Assembly: GCF_029168945.1 (NCBI RefSeq)
Contig: NC_083604.1
Span: 33,785,686 to 33,849,685 of the forward strand
Source: Cannabis sativa
Taxonomy: Eukaryota; Streptophyta; Magnoliopsida; Rosales; Cannabaceae
DNA length: 64,000 bases
Direction: 5' to 3'
Part shown: positions 1 to 11,110 of the stretch, one piece after another
Layout: each line of letters starts with the position of its first letter
How positions within the stretch are numbered: position 1 is the first letter of the stretch
Notes under the pieces: generated by a model
The model's input: only the letters and a program-made list of their open reading frames with translations
The model's database searches: none
Told to the model about the DNA's origin: nothing
Translations under genes and position numbers: made by a program

Positions 1-974
1 ATGAATGGTTAGATTTGCTTTTCAGAAGTGTTCTTAAGTTCCTATTACAAGTGTCAACCTAATGAAGATGGGTAAAGAATTTTAAAATTCTCCCACTCAA
101 TTAAGGTAGTGGGATACATTATCAAGAACTTTTATAGGTATTTTTTACTACAACAGTAAAACTAAATTGGAACATACAATCAAGATCAAGGATTTATATT
201 GATAATAGCTAATTCATTATATTACTTCCATGTTTAAAGAAAATATGTGTTACATAGGGTATTGTGGATAAATTCCACCCCTAAGTATATAGAGATTATG
301 ATCCACCCCTAAAGGTTATAAAGATCATGATTCTTTAAGTGTTATAGAGATAATGTGGAGTTGAATACAATCCAGAGTTCATTAGGTATAAAAGATCGTT
401 GAACTGCATAGTTTTCTTAACTTTTCTCCACCCCTATCAGATCAAAAGATCCTTTTATTAAACAAATTCTCAATAATTGTTTTAGAATTAACAATTATTA
501 ATAAACATAGAAATAATTTCTAGTGTTTATTTAATATAACTCTATGAAGAGTTGTAAATATTATAGAATTTGCATACACTTACACATACAAACATATAAA
601 TATAATGTGGTAATTGTGGTTGAAGATAAAGTAAATGAAGCTCAATCTCATAAATTGCAATTTGTTTGAATAGATAATAAAATATTATTAATAATAAAAA
701 AAATGTATTACAACAATATGAGAAAACCAGGGATAAAAATTCCTAACTAAAATTTGAAATTCAAATTGTCTTTAAACTAAAACAATTAATTCAAAAATAT
801 ATAAATGAGCTTCATCTTCATCTTGGACGATCTTCACCCTTTTGTCCAGCTTTCCGATCCAACTCATGAATATAGCATCTGAGTTCAAGTAGCTTGGCCT
901 ATAAGAAGAAGAAACAAATAAACAAAGTTAGTCCAGAATCAATAATCCTATTGGATAATAATTCACTAAATCTC

Positions 975-1878
975 TTAAACTTTATAGAAAGAAATACCTT
1001 GTTTCTTTGGAAGAAGTTTAGGACATTGGGGTTTCCAATGACCTTTCTCATTGCAGTAGAAACACTTTCCTTTGAGTGCATCACCAGAAGCAGCAGCCTT
1101 TTTGTTTTTCATGGCTTTGGCACGCTTCTTGGTGTTTCTCCACTTCCTCTTCGATTTTGGTTTAGAAGTAGAGGCAACATTTGCCTCAGGTTTGACCGTC
1201 CCATTACCATTGGCAGAATTCTCAGGTTTACTCCCTTTCTTCTTGGGGCCTCCAATAAAATTTTCATATGTCTGAAGGTCATTGACTAACTCATGAAAGT
1301 CTATGTCCTTTTTATTCATGACATAATTTGATGTATAGGGCAGAAATGATGGAGTCAGACTATTTAAGATAAGGCTTACTTGAGTAGTGTGATCCATTTC
1401 ACCACCATGATCCTGGGCTTCTTGGAAATAACTTGCCATGAGGAGAACATGATCACGCACGTTTTGACGGGGTTCCATCCGTGCATTGATGTATTTCTTA
1501 GTCGCGTCAAAGCGAGACTGAAGAGATGCCCTACCGAATAGCTCAGTTAACTTCGTCATAACTTCAGCAGCCTTTTCGGTTTTAGAAACCGAGTTTTAAG
1601 GGTGTCAACCATGGTGGAAAGCATGAAGTATAGAGCTTTGTCATTTGCTTTCTGCCAACGCTCATACTTTTCTTTCACAGCTTTGGTTGCATTGTTCCCG
1701 ACACTTCTGGAGACGGCTCAGTTAACAAAAACAAGGCACGTTCTCCTATGAGAGCAATATTAATGTTCTCATTCCATTTTGGAAAGTTAGATCCATTTAA
1801 CTTATTTTCGGTCAAGAGTGATAACATGGAATTCATCATGGTTATATAGGATAATACAAAATAATAAATAGAAATCAA
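975..1878 (-). pseudogene. gag: Copia gag, frameshifted
   Basis: Capsid/nucleocapsid gene of copy A. It begins at about 1878 or the methionine just inside it, with a conserved copia gag start (LLTENKLNGSNFPKWNENIN), and continues to a zinc knuckle CFYCNEKGHWKPQC of the CX2CX4HX4C type at about 1040-1000. The reading frame changes near 1675 and again near 1600. The middle stretch reads VKEKYERWQKANDK in a second frame, so at least two indels break the gene. A lysine-rich linker precedes the knuckle, as is usual for this family. The product would coat and package the element RNA. No protease follows in frame. The call is firm, but whether the indels are biological or consensus errors cannot be told from one copy. 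Confidence 0.8.
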
Positions 1879-1879
1879 T

Positions 1880-4800
1880 AATGGTTTAACACAAAATCCA
1901 ATTCAGAAATTATAAGCACATAGCATGTAGGAATGATAAGAGAAAATACTAAAAGAAAATTCAATCCTAAATAATTTCCAAGGTTGGTAACAAACTGATA
2001 TCAGTGTCCCGTTTAGGCGAGAGTCAAAGCTACCATCTATTGAATAGAGTTGTCAGCTCATCTAAGATGTTAAACATTCTAGCAACCTTTTATTCGATCA
2101 AGATTGGAATCCAGCATTGTCCCGTTTAGTCGAGAGTCAAGGCTATTCTATCTTATGAGCTTCTACCATTGTTTCATATTTTGCAAGTCAAATATAGTCG
2201 CCACCATTAGAGTGATCCATACCATATAAAACACTTACAAAGCTACTTATCTTTCGAGATTAAACAATGCGAACTTGCTAATGAACGTTCCTCCATTAAG
2301 GAGGATTACTCACTAAAACAAACGCTATGTAAAACCAACAATGGAGATCGAATATCTTAATAATAATAAAGCTCATTCTTTAAAATGTATTTTCTTTATT
2401 ATTTTAATAAAATATATTCATTCAATTCAAATTTAGAATTAAAATTCTAAATTAAAATTTAATTTAATATTTATAAAATTATACTTAGATGGTGATTGAA
2501 ATAAATTGAATTATTTTCATCTTAGTAGCAATTTTTACATATAAATATTAAGAAAATTAATTTAAGTTGTATTAATTTAAATTAATTTGCAACTCAAATT
2601 AAATTTTCATGAGAATATATTTATTGTATTTTGAAACAGAAAGTATAAAAAAAACTTTACTATTTCGAAATACTAAATAATAAATACTTAAAGAAAATAC
2701 TTCAAACAAAAATATCAACAATCTAGATTTTCCTTTGACTAATTAATTCAATTTCTAATAATATATTTTAATTCATTTACTTTAAATTAATCAATAAATG
2801 AAAAAATCATTGATTTAAGTTGGTCCAAGAATTAATTAAAATAAATAATTAATTTACAACTTAATCTATTTTTCAAGATAAATTCAAAAACATCTAGCAT
2901 AATTAAATGCAATTCGAAATTGATTAATAAAATAAAGAAAAAATATATTTTGAAAATTATTTAAATTTATGTTGAAAAATTAAATTTCAACTAAAAAATA
3001 ATTTTCTATTTAATTAAGTGTCATGAAAAATAAATATTTAAGTATCATGATGACAATCAACTTAGATATTTAATTTTTTAATTTAACTAAATGTATTAAA
3101 TTAAAGAAATAAATGATTAAGTGTAGAGAAGACTTATTTATTAATTTCTCGTTTAATACTAGGAAAAATATACTTAAATAAATTGTACCAAAATTAATTA
3201 TTTAAATAATTAATTTCACAATGTATAATATTTTCCTATTTAATATTAGAAATAATAAGTAGTCTAGAAATAACTATCTAGAAATTATCTTATTTGACTG
3301 AGTATCTTTTCCACAAAATTTGAAAAAATATCAATTTAAGCTGTTATAGAAAAAATCTAGAACTTAAATATTTTCAAATTTAAATTTAACTAAATATCAA
3401 AAATTAAGTTGTAACCACTTAATTTGAAAAATATTACATTTTAAGTTTAAAAAATAACTTAAAAAATATCTTAAGAATCTTTAATAACTAATGCCTAGAA
3501 TTCCTCAACTTAATTTTAAATTTAAATAAAATATTCAAATTTAAGTTAGATAAGAAAAATCAGTTAATATAACTAATTTATAACTTAAATAGGAATATTT
3601 AATTAAATAAGCTTCAGAAAGAATCTAGTTACTTAAAATTATTTATTTAATTAAATACAAGAAAAATACAAATAGTTTGTCTAGAAATAATACCTAAAAC
3701 TAAGAGTGTTTTTCTTAAAATTAACTTTAAAATATTAAAATAAAAATAAATTTTATATATTTTAAAAGTTAATTATGTTGCTAATCAATTTTATTAGGTT
3801 AAACTAATTTAATTAACCTAGCACAGTTATTCAAATCAGGCAAATGGGCCTTCACAATAGGGGTAGTTCATGTGAGGGGGAGCTGGGTTCAGTATGTCGT
3901 ACCCACTTCTATTGGCCCCCAGCTCTCACACAAGGCCCAAAAGAGAGGAATTTAACCTTGAAATAAATAACTAAATGGACCTAAATAAAATCTATCATGG
4001 TGTGACATTTTATTTAGCAACAACCTATATGCATCTATACAATAAAATAAACATATAGGCTCACACAGGCATACATTTGGATGGATCCTATCATGTTGCT
4101 AGGTCATACACAGATGAAAGAAGATTGTAAAATATACCTGTTACAAATTATTTACTTGACCAATTGAACCATGGGTTAAAATCAGATCATTGGATCTGTC
4201 AACAAGTTAACAATAGCTATTTGCAATCAAGCAATAATAGGTATTATAAAACTTACAAACAAGCTAAAACACATACTCCCGCAACAAGGTTTGCTGGATA
4301 GTTGGATGTAGGATTTATTTAATTTTAGATAATTAAATTTCGAAAAAATAATTAAATAATAAAAAAATATTTATTTTCGAATTAAAAAAAATAAAATATT
4401 TATATATTTTCGAAATTAATAATAAATAAAATAATATTTAAAATTAAACCTACAATTTTGAAAAATTAGGTTTCAACTAACCTAAATATCATTTCAAAAT
4501 TTGCTAACTACTTTTAAAAAATTTAATGTTATTTTATAAATTAAATATTCAATAAAAATAAAAAAGATAAATAAATATCTTTTTCAGATTTTATGATTTA
4601 ATTTAAATAAATAAAATAACAAAATTTAAAAGTTAGCAAAATATCTTACTTCTATTTAAAATATCATGATTATAGTTATCTTATTTTAAATTTCAATAAG
4701 GTCAAATTATTTAAAAAAAATATATTTAATTTAAAAATTTAATATCTGACCTTAAATTTAAAAATAAGATAAGAATAATAAAATTTAAAAATAAGATAGA

Positions 4801-5437
4801 TATTTACTATTTTCAAATTCAAATTACACTAATATCATGAATTAATTTTAAAAAAATTGATTAAATTAATTATAGTATTTAGAATTGAAATAGGAATAGT
4901 AAATGTCTAAATACAAAACTACACAAAAAATTGGAAGTTAAATCCATGAAATAGCATTAAAAATCGAAGAAAAACGAAAAATAAATGCGAGTTGTACGGA
5001 CAGTATGCTATGCATACTGTCCGCGCGCGCAAGGGGAGTGCACGGCCGAGCAAGCTCGGCGCTGGAGGTGTCCAGCAGGATTTCCGCGCGGGGAAGCTCG
5101 ATTTCAGACACGGATTCGTGTCCGTGCGCGTGCTGTCCGAGGGAAGCCCCTCATGCGCGCGCGTGGGGCAGTGACACCATCTCGATATTTTTTCGAAACT
5201 TCAAAAAATCATAACTAATTCAAATTAAATCAAAATTGAGTTCTGTAAAAAAGTAAATTGCTTAATGTTTTCCATACTATCCAATAAAAATAGTTCCAGA
5301 AACAGAATTTCAATTATTTTTTTTGAAAATTCACAAACAACAATCAATCATCATATAACACACAATACAACATGAAACCATCCAAAACACAAACAATCGT
5401 TTTAAAGTCCAAATTTCTTGCAAGAAAATCAATTACC
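1880..5437 (-). other. Long AT-rich untranslated leader of copy A
   Basis: No coding potential is visible between gag and the primer site. The stretch is strongly AT-rich except for a GC-rich island at about 4985-5180. It aligns by eye with 29600-33550 in copy B and 42350-46130 in copy C, including shared landmarks such as the GGCCCAAAAGAGAGGAATTT block near 3936 and the GCGAGAGTC modules near 2010 and 2120. Conservation of a noncoding leader in three copies suggests common descent and possibly a role in packaging or translation control; that role is inference. Confidence 0.65.
4997..5023. repeat. Perfect 12-bp hairpin in the leader
   Basis: CGGACAGTATGC and its exact reverse complement are separated by a TAT loop. 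The hairpin sits at the start of the GC-rich island, about 430 nt from the LTR. Copy B keeps an imperfect version at 33177-33201; copy C has lost it. Confidence 0.7.
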
Positions 5438-5453
5438 ATGGCTCAGAGGCCAG
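5438..5453 (-). other. Copia primer binding site, copy A
   Basis: On the minus strand the LTR end CCAACA is followed by AC and TGGCCTCTGAGCC. This occupies the place of the usual initiator-Met primer site TGGTATCAGAGCC and differs from it at three positions. The same site in copy C reads TGGCCTCAGAGCC, with two differences. Confidence 0.6.
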
Positions 5454-5454
5454 T

Positions 5455-6352
5455 TGTTGGAATTTATTTTACTAGGATCTTAGATCTACTCACAAGTATG
5501 TTGTTTAACACCCTAAATATGAACTTTCTAAAACGATAAATAAACACATATAAAGTTAAGAAAACCTTACATTGATGGCAGCGGAGTAATGTCTCCTTCC
5601 ACTTAGATCTCTAACCCTTGTGTCCTTTCTGTCGCAGAGTATTATCAAGATCTGAGCCCGAATGTCTTTCTCTTTGTGTGTGATCCTTCACAGTCTTCCA
5701 ATCTATGATTGAGGTACCACTTGCTGTGTGTGGGCACTACTCTATCACTCAGGGTTTCGAAATTTAGAAGAGGAAAAGAGAGAGAGGTTGGTTCGGCTAT
5801 AGAGAGAAAGGGAAGGCTCAGTTTTCTAAAAAAATAATTTTCTGACAGAAAGGTTATTCAAAACTTGTTATTTGACTGAGCCATCACTTTCTATTTATAG
5901 GAAACTACTAGGTTTAGGTTAGTAATTATTTGGCATTAAAATAACGAAAATATTAATTGGAAAACCATGCTTAAGTGGTCGGCCATGGTGTGTAATGGTC
6001 CCCACTTGGTTTTTGCAGTTTTCACAATTTTTATTTCTATTTTCTCAAAAACGCCAATTTTCCAATTCTAACTATTTAAATGCCAAAACTAATTATTTAA
6101 TAACTAAAATAGATTATTAAATATTATTTCCATTTAATTTAATTATTAATTAGACATATAAAGTCTATTTATTAATAAATAAACCTAGAATCTCTTTTCT
6201 TTACAATTTCGCCCCTGCTTAGTGAAAATTCACAAATTAGACATAGTCTAACTTTACAATTATAATAGATTAATCACAAATCAATTATTGAGTCTTACAA
6301 GCAGTATGATCTCAACTAGAATGGGGACCATGGATCTATATGCTGAGCTTCC
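5455..6352 (-). mobile_element. LTR A, first segment (3' end of the 5' LTR)
   Basis: Starts TGTTGG on the plus strand and aligns along its length with the first 900 bp of LTRs B and C, but is clearly more diverged. It stops at the insertion point of copy B, just after CTTCC. The rest of this LTR resumes at 37652 and 48043, so it is the oldest of the minus-strand copia LTRs here. Confidence 0.8.
6348..6352. repeat. Target-site duplication of copy B (left), CTTCC
   Basis: The same five bases follow the other end of copy B at 37652-37656. They match the LTR sequence expected at this point (GAGCTTCCAATAAG). Confidence 0.85.
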
Positions 6353-8248
6353 TGTTGGAAATTATTTTACCAGGATCTTAGATCTACTCACAAGTATGTT
6401 GATTAACACCCTAAATGTGAACTTTCTAAAACGATGAAATAAACACATATAAAGTTTAGGAAACCTTACATTGGGTGTAGCAGAATATAATGACTCCTTC
6501 CGTTCAGATATCTAGCCCTTGATTCCTTTCTGTAGCAGAGCATTATCAATATCTGAACCTGGATCTCTTTCTTTGATTCTTTAGTGCTGAAACTCCTTCT
6601 TGCTGAAAGTGTTTCTTCATGATCTTCCTCACTATGATTGAGGTATCACTTGCTGTGTGTGGGTACTACTCTAACACTAAGAATTTCGAAATCTTTAGCA
6701 AGAAGAGAGAGAGGGAGTGGTCGGCCAAAGATAGGGAGAGAGAGAGGCTCAGTTTTTTCTGAAGGAAAAAGTAGAAAATTTAGTGTAATTTTCCTGAAGC
6801 CTTCACTATCTATTTATAGCATTCCACTAGGGTTAGGTTTGAATTATTTCGCATTAAAATAATGAAAATATCAGAGGTAAAACCCTACAAAAGTGGCCGG
6901 CCCTATACATGTGGATTTGGGCCTGACTTTTTGCAATTTTGCAGTTTTATCACTTCTGCATCTGATTTTCTCAAAAACGCCAATTTTCTAATTCAACCAT
7001 TTAAATGCCAATTCTAACTATTTAATAACTATAAATAATTATTAAATAATATTGTCATTTATCATATTTATTAATTGAACCATACAAAGTATCATAATTA
7101 ACAAATATGCCCCTAAAACTCTTTCCTTACAATTTCGCCCTTACTTAGAGAAAAATTCACAAATAGACATAGTCTAATTTGAGAATTATAATTGATTAAT
7201 TAAAACCAATTATATGAGTCTTACAAGCAATATTATCTCAACTAGTAGGGGGACCATGGGTCTATATAACCGAGCTTCCAATAAGCAAATCAAGAATTTA
7301 TAACCTAAATTCACTAACTTATTAATTTTTCGTTGAATCCACGCATAGAACTTAGAATTGCACTCTCAGTATATAGAATGCTCTATATGTTCCACCATAT
7401 AGACACATCATTGGTTATCTATTTTTATAATCCTAATTTGATCAATGATCCTATATATGAATGATCTACACTGTAAAGGGATTAGATTACCGTTACACCC
7501 TACAATGTATTTAATCCTTAAAACACTTAACCCCGTATAAATGATATTTCAGCTTATGTGAAATGAGCTATCCACCATTTATTTTCGTTTGGTCAAGCTC
7601 GAAGGAGATCATCCTTTGCTTACTATTCCCCAGATAGAAGCTATAGATTCCATGTTTATGTTAGCACTCCCACTCAATTGCACTACCGTGTTCCCAAAAT
7701 GTACGTATCACCCTGACCCAAAAGTAGGCTTAACTAACAAATCAAAGAACACGAATATCCTCTCGAGATCAAGCCTAATCATAACAGGATTAAGATCATT
7801 TTATCTAGGATCAACTAGGCGATATTGACTTGAATAGATATTACGGTAAGTTTAATAAATCTAAGTCAAAGTTCAATATCGGTCCCTTCCGATGCATACT
7901 CCATGCATGAAACCTGAGCTTTACTTTAACCAATGCTCTGGAAAGAACATAGCATTTCTCCAAAATGCAAGTAAACTCTGTTGTAGATTATCATATTAGT
8001 AAAACCATGTGTCTGATAAATCTAGGAACATTTATTCACATAGTCATGTTTACTTTCCGATGTGTTGACAACACAATAAACAGGATCAAGTATGTGAAAA
8101 GGGTTTCAGATGAATTCATACATTATATACATATAATCATAAAATAAATCATGTGAACCATGCAACATTAAATTTTATTTCTGATCTATATTAATGAGTA
8201 AATCTGATTATATTGGAATGAGTTTTATTTAGGGCATAAAACCCAACA
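6353..8248 (-). mobile_element. LTR B, 3' LTR (1896 bp)
   Basis: TGTTGG...CCAACA ends. The length matches LTRs of copy C (1895 and 1896 bp). A TATA box on the minus strand lies at 6811-6820. The following sequence on the plus strand (AACTCCCACTTGC) is the reverse complement of the polypurine tract, so this is the 3' LTR. Short open frames inside, such as 7589-7828, recur in every LTR copy but have no recognisable product, and I regard them as noncoding. Confidence 0.87.
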
Positions 8249-8262
8249 AACTCCCACTTGCA
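8249..8262 (-). other. Polypurine tract of copy B
   Basis: On the minus strand this reads GCAAGTGGGAGTT directly before the LTR start. The same tract is seen at 39912-39925 (copy C) and 50301-50313 (copy D). Confidence 0.75.
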
Positions 8263-10384
8263 CTAATATAAAACAAAAAGTGCGTTTCAAATAATCTCAA
8301 TATCTTAATATACAAATCAAGTCTATTAGTAGTAAACTCCTTGTAATAGGATCTGAAAGGTTGAATTAACCACAACCTTTCCTCCACTATTACTCTTCCT
8401 TAATCACAAAATCATTGATAATGTGAGATTCCTCTCTCTATATGTCTACTCTCTTGGGATACTGAAGTTTTATACCTTTGGCAACTACTTCTTGGTTATT
8501 GAGGAAGTAACACTAGTAGTTAAGGCAATTTGGAATGGTGCCAAAGATGTATAGAACTTTCCTTAGACTGAATAAGTACCTTTCCTGCAACTTTAACATT
8601 CAGTCCCTTCCTGGTAGACCTAGAGACTTTAGATAGGTTTTTACACTTGTCCAAAATCACTATTCCACCCCCAGAGTAATCACCATCTAAACAGAAAGAT
8701 TTTCTAGCACAAAGGCAAATTTCGAAATCTGATGTGGTGTAGTCTAAGAGTTTTAAACACACCCTTATAGACTAACATATAGTTCCTCTTCTTTGTCTTA
8801 AGATTTACTTGATTGTCTTCCAATGTTCTTCTCCTGGATTAATCTGATACCTACTCATTACTCCCACTCAATAGTAGGTGTCTGGTCTAAGGCATAATAA
8901 AGCATATCTGAGACCTCTCACTGTTGATATAAGAAATTCTTTCATGGCTTTATCTTTTCTGGAATGGTTGAAAATTTTCCTTAGATAAATAAAATCTATG
9001 CCTAGAAGTCGAGAAGATTCTATAGATTGCCATTACAAAGAAAATGCTTCAGCATCTTACTAAAGTAAGTTGCTTGCATTAGAGTAAGTAATTACCAGGT
9101 ATACAATAAGCCATAGGTTTAGATAAACTCAAACCTATAATACTAGGAACAGGAAGTTTTGTTAAGTCCATTGAATAGACTTATAATAGAAAACTTTAGG
9201 TTACTCCATGTGAATGGATTAAACTATAGTTCTTTTGGCTTTCTTCTTAGTTTCTTATCTTGACAATCCATTACTTGTTTAAACTCACAATGGATTTTAA
9301 TCACTAGTGTCTCCCAAGTCATAAGAAGGTGAATTCCTTGAAACTCTCCCACTACGACAAGGTACCGTGAATTATGTCTAAGAAAACTAAATGGTATTAA
9401 CCTCTTTGGTTGTGACAAGACAACAGAGGTAGTGGGATCATCATATGTCAAATAAGATGATAGAACAATTTTGGAATCAAGAAATAAATATCTCCTTTAT
9501 TTGCTACATTATTTTCAGACTTAGTCATTTTCTTAGAAAAGTAGTATTTGTTTAAACAAACACTTTCTTATCTATTGACTATGGGATGGTCCACCCCTAA
9601 TCACTTAGAATAGCTAACAAACTATGGTTAACAATTCTAGCTTTTCTTAAGATTTTTATTAGGTCATCCATGAATCTAGTAATGATTTACATTAAGTATA
9701 CAACCATTACATCATTCTGAAATTGTATTACCATAGAAGGAATTAGGCAACGACTAGTAACTAATCATCAATATGCACCTCGAAATTTTTGGGGAGGTAA
9801 GTTTGGATATAATTCAAAAATCAATTTAATGATCTTTGAACTACATATCTACTAACTATTTCGCCACCCCTATCAGTTCACAAGATCTTTAACCACTTAC
9901 CTTAATGGTTTTAACCATTGCTAGAAATTAATGAAATTTTTAAACATTTCAAATTTCTTTGCATAAGGTATAATCTAGAGTTATTCTTTTAAGAATGCAA
10001 CGAAAAAACTCATATCCAGCCCTGAATGTACATCCATCTTCGAATGAGATGAACTACTTTCAGTGGATATAGGCATATTAACTCTTTGCAGAGATTGATC
10101 TTGTCAAAACCACTATGAACAAGATACAAATGCCATAGATTAAAAAAAATGTGGTACTGTCTTTTGATGACTTAGGTTTAGTTACATCAAAAAGTTCTTA
10201 GAATACTGCAAGTGGATCCTGGTCACAGAATACTAACCTCATATTCCATACAGTTTGAATCCATTAATAGAAGATGGATATTAAACACTTGAGAAAGTGT
10301 AACTGTATTGTATTCTGGAATTAGAAATATAAGAAAATTTCTGTTTGGAATATAAAATTAAAGTCAAAGACTTAAATTTATACC
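8263..10384 (-). pseudogene. pol: Degenerate copia integrase-RT remnant, copy B
   Basis: The region is collinear with the plus-strand remnant in copy D. Recognisable landmarks are the DRGGE integrase motif (minus strand near 9870), the linker frame at 9224-9451 (SVVLSQPKR...), and an RT stretch around 8880 corresponding to the RPD and SRYQ region of copia RT. Stops and frame changes are everywhere, so no protein is made. The same decayed state in copies C and D means the decay predates at least some of the transpositions. Gypsy element E1 interrupts it at 10390. Confidence 0.65.
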
Positions 10385-10389
10385 AAATA
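10385..10389. repeat. Target-site duplication of E1 (left), AAATA
   Basis: Repeated exactly at 29330-29334. The uninterrupted site in copy C (near 42066) reads CCAAATATAATGAG. Confidence 0.85.
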
Positions 10390-11110
10390 TGTAACACCCT
10401 AACTAACATAGGCGTATTACGTGATTTTTAAACATATTGTGCAGCTCGTTGCTAATCAACGAGGTTTATGGAAAAACGTGATAAATTAAAATTTTTGCTT
10501 TTTAATTAAACTTGTAAAATAATATTACAAAAGACTCGGGATCCCGATTATAAAATCATTTACAAAAAGATTTAACTGTTTAACTGATACACAAAATAAA
10601 TGTCGCCTAGCGACCAGTTACAAAATCAGCCTCGCTGTCCCGATGATCGTACGCTCCAGGCCTAACCGCCCCGACATGTACAATCTTCACAAGCTCGCTC
10701 ACGGCCCATCAGCTTTAGCCTTGCCTTTACCTACACATAAATGTAGAACTGTGAGTCGACAGACTCAGTAAGAAAAGCATAATAATACTCATACTTAATC
10801 CCGGTTATGATCAGACGCCCATACCCCTGATCATAACCCTAACTGCCGTGTCCAACACGATACTGAGTCCTGCTACTGCCGTGTCCAACACGTTACTGAG
10901 CCACTACTGCCATGTCCAACATGGTACTGAGTTCTGAACGTTCATAGGGACGGTACTATTGACAAGTATCCTCCTGATCGGTCGAACCGGTCATACTCCG
11001 GCTGCTGGTCATACTCCAGCATGTACCGACGGGATAAGTCAATAGTACAGAACCACCAACCAAGTGTCAGCCTGATCGGTCGAACCGGTCATACTCCGGT
11101 TGCTGGTCAT
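10390..11110 (-). mobile_element. E1 3' LTR, first segment
   Basis: Begins TGTAACACCC and contains the short hairpin repeats CCGTGTCCAACACG around 10855-10925. E2 interrupts it at GTCAT, and it resumes at 20494. Confidence 0.85.
11106..11110. repeat. Target-site duplication of E2 (left), GTCAT
   Basis: The same five bases are at 20489-20493. The intact E1 LTR reads GGTCATACTCCAG here. Confidence 0.87.

Larger units (their letters stand above)
1..5454 (-). mobile_element. Copia-like LTR retrotransposon copy A, internal region (partial)
   Basis: Internal part of a minus-strand Ty1/copia-like element whose 3' end lies left of the window. Reading leftward from the LTR at 5455 come a primer-binding-site-like sequence, a 3.5-kb AT-rich leader, a frameshifted gag with a CCHC knuckle, and from about 890 to 1 a degenerate stretch. 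That last stretch includes an integrase-like DRGGE remnant near 430 that aligns with the same spot in copies B, C and D. The copia assignment rests on the gag type and on integrase lying before reverse transcriptase in the sister copies. I did not resolve the lineage within copia. It is the only copy here that keeps gag. Confidence 0.8.

Noticed and set aside
894..1289. 131-residue open frame on the plus strand
   Set aside because: It is antisense to the copia gag and has no protein-like features of its own.
4985..5218. Three overlapping frames near 5000-5200
   Set aside because: They come from the GC-rich leader island. Equivalent islands in copies B and C do not preserve any of these frames.
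7589..7828. 79-residue frame repeated at 36993, 47357 and elsewhere
   Set aside because: It recurs only because it lies in the copia LTR. It has no start context or domain.
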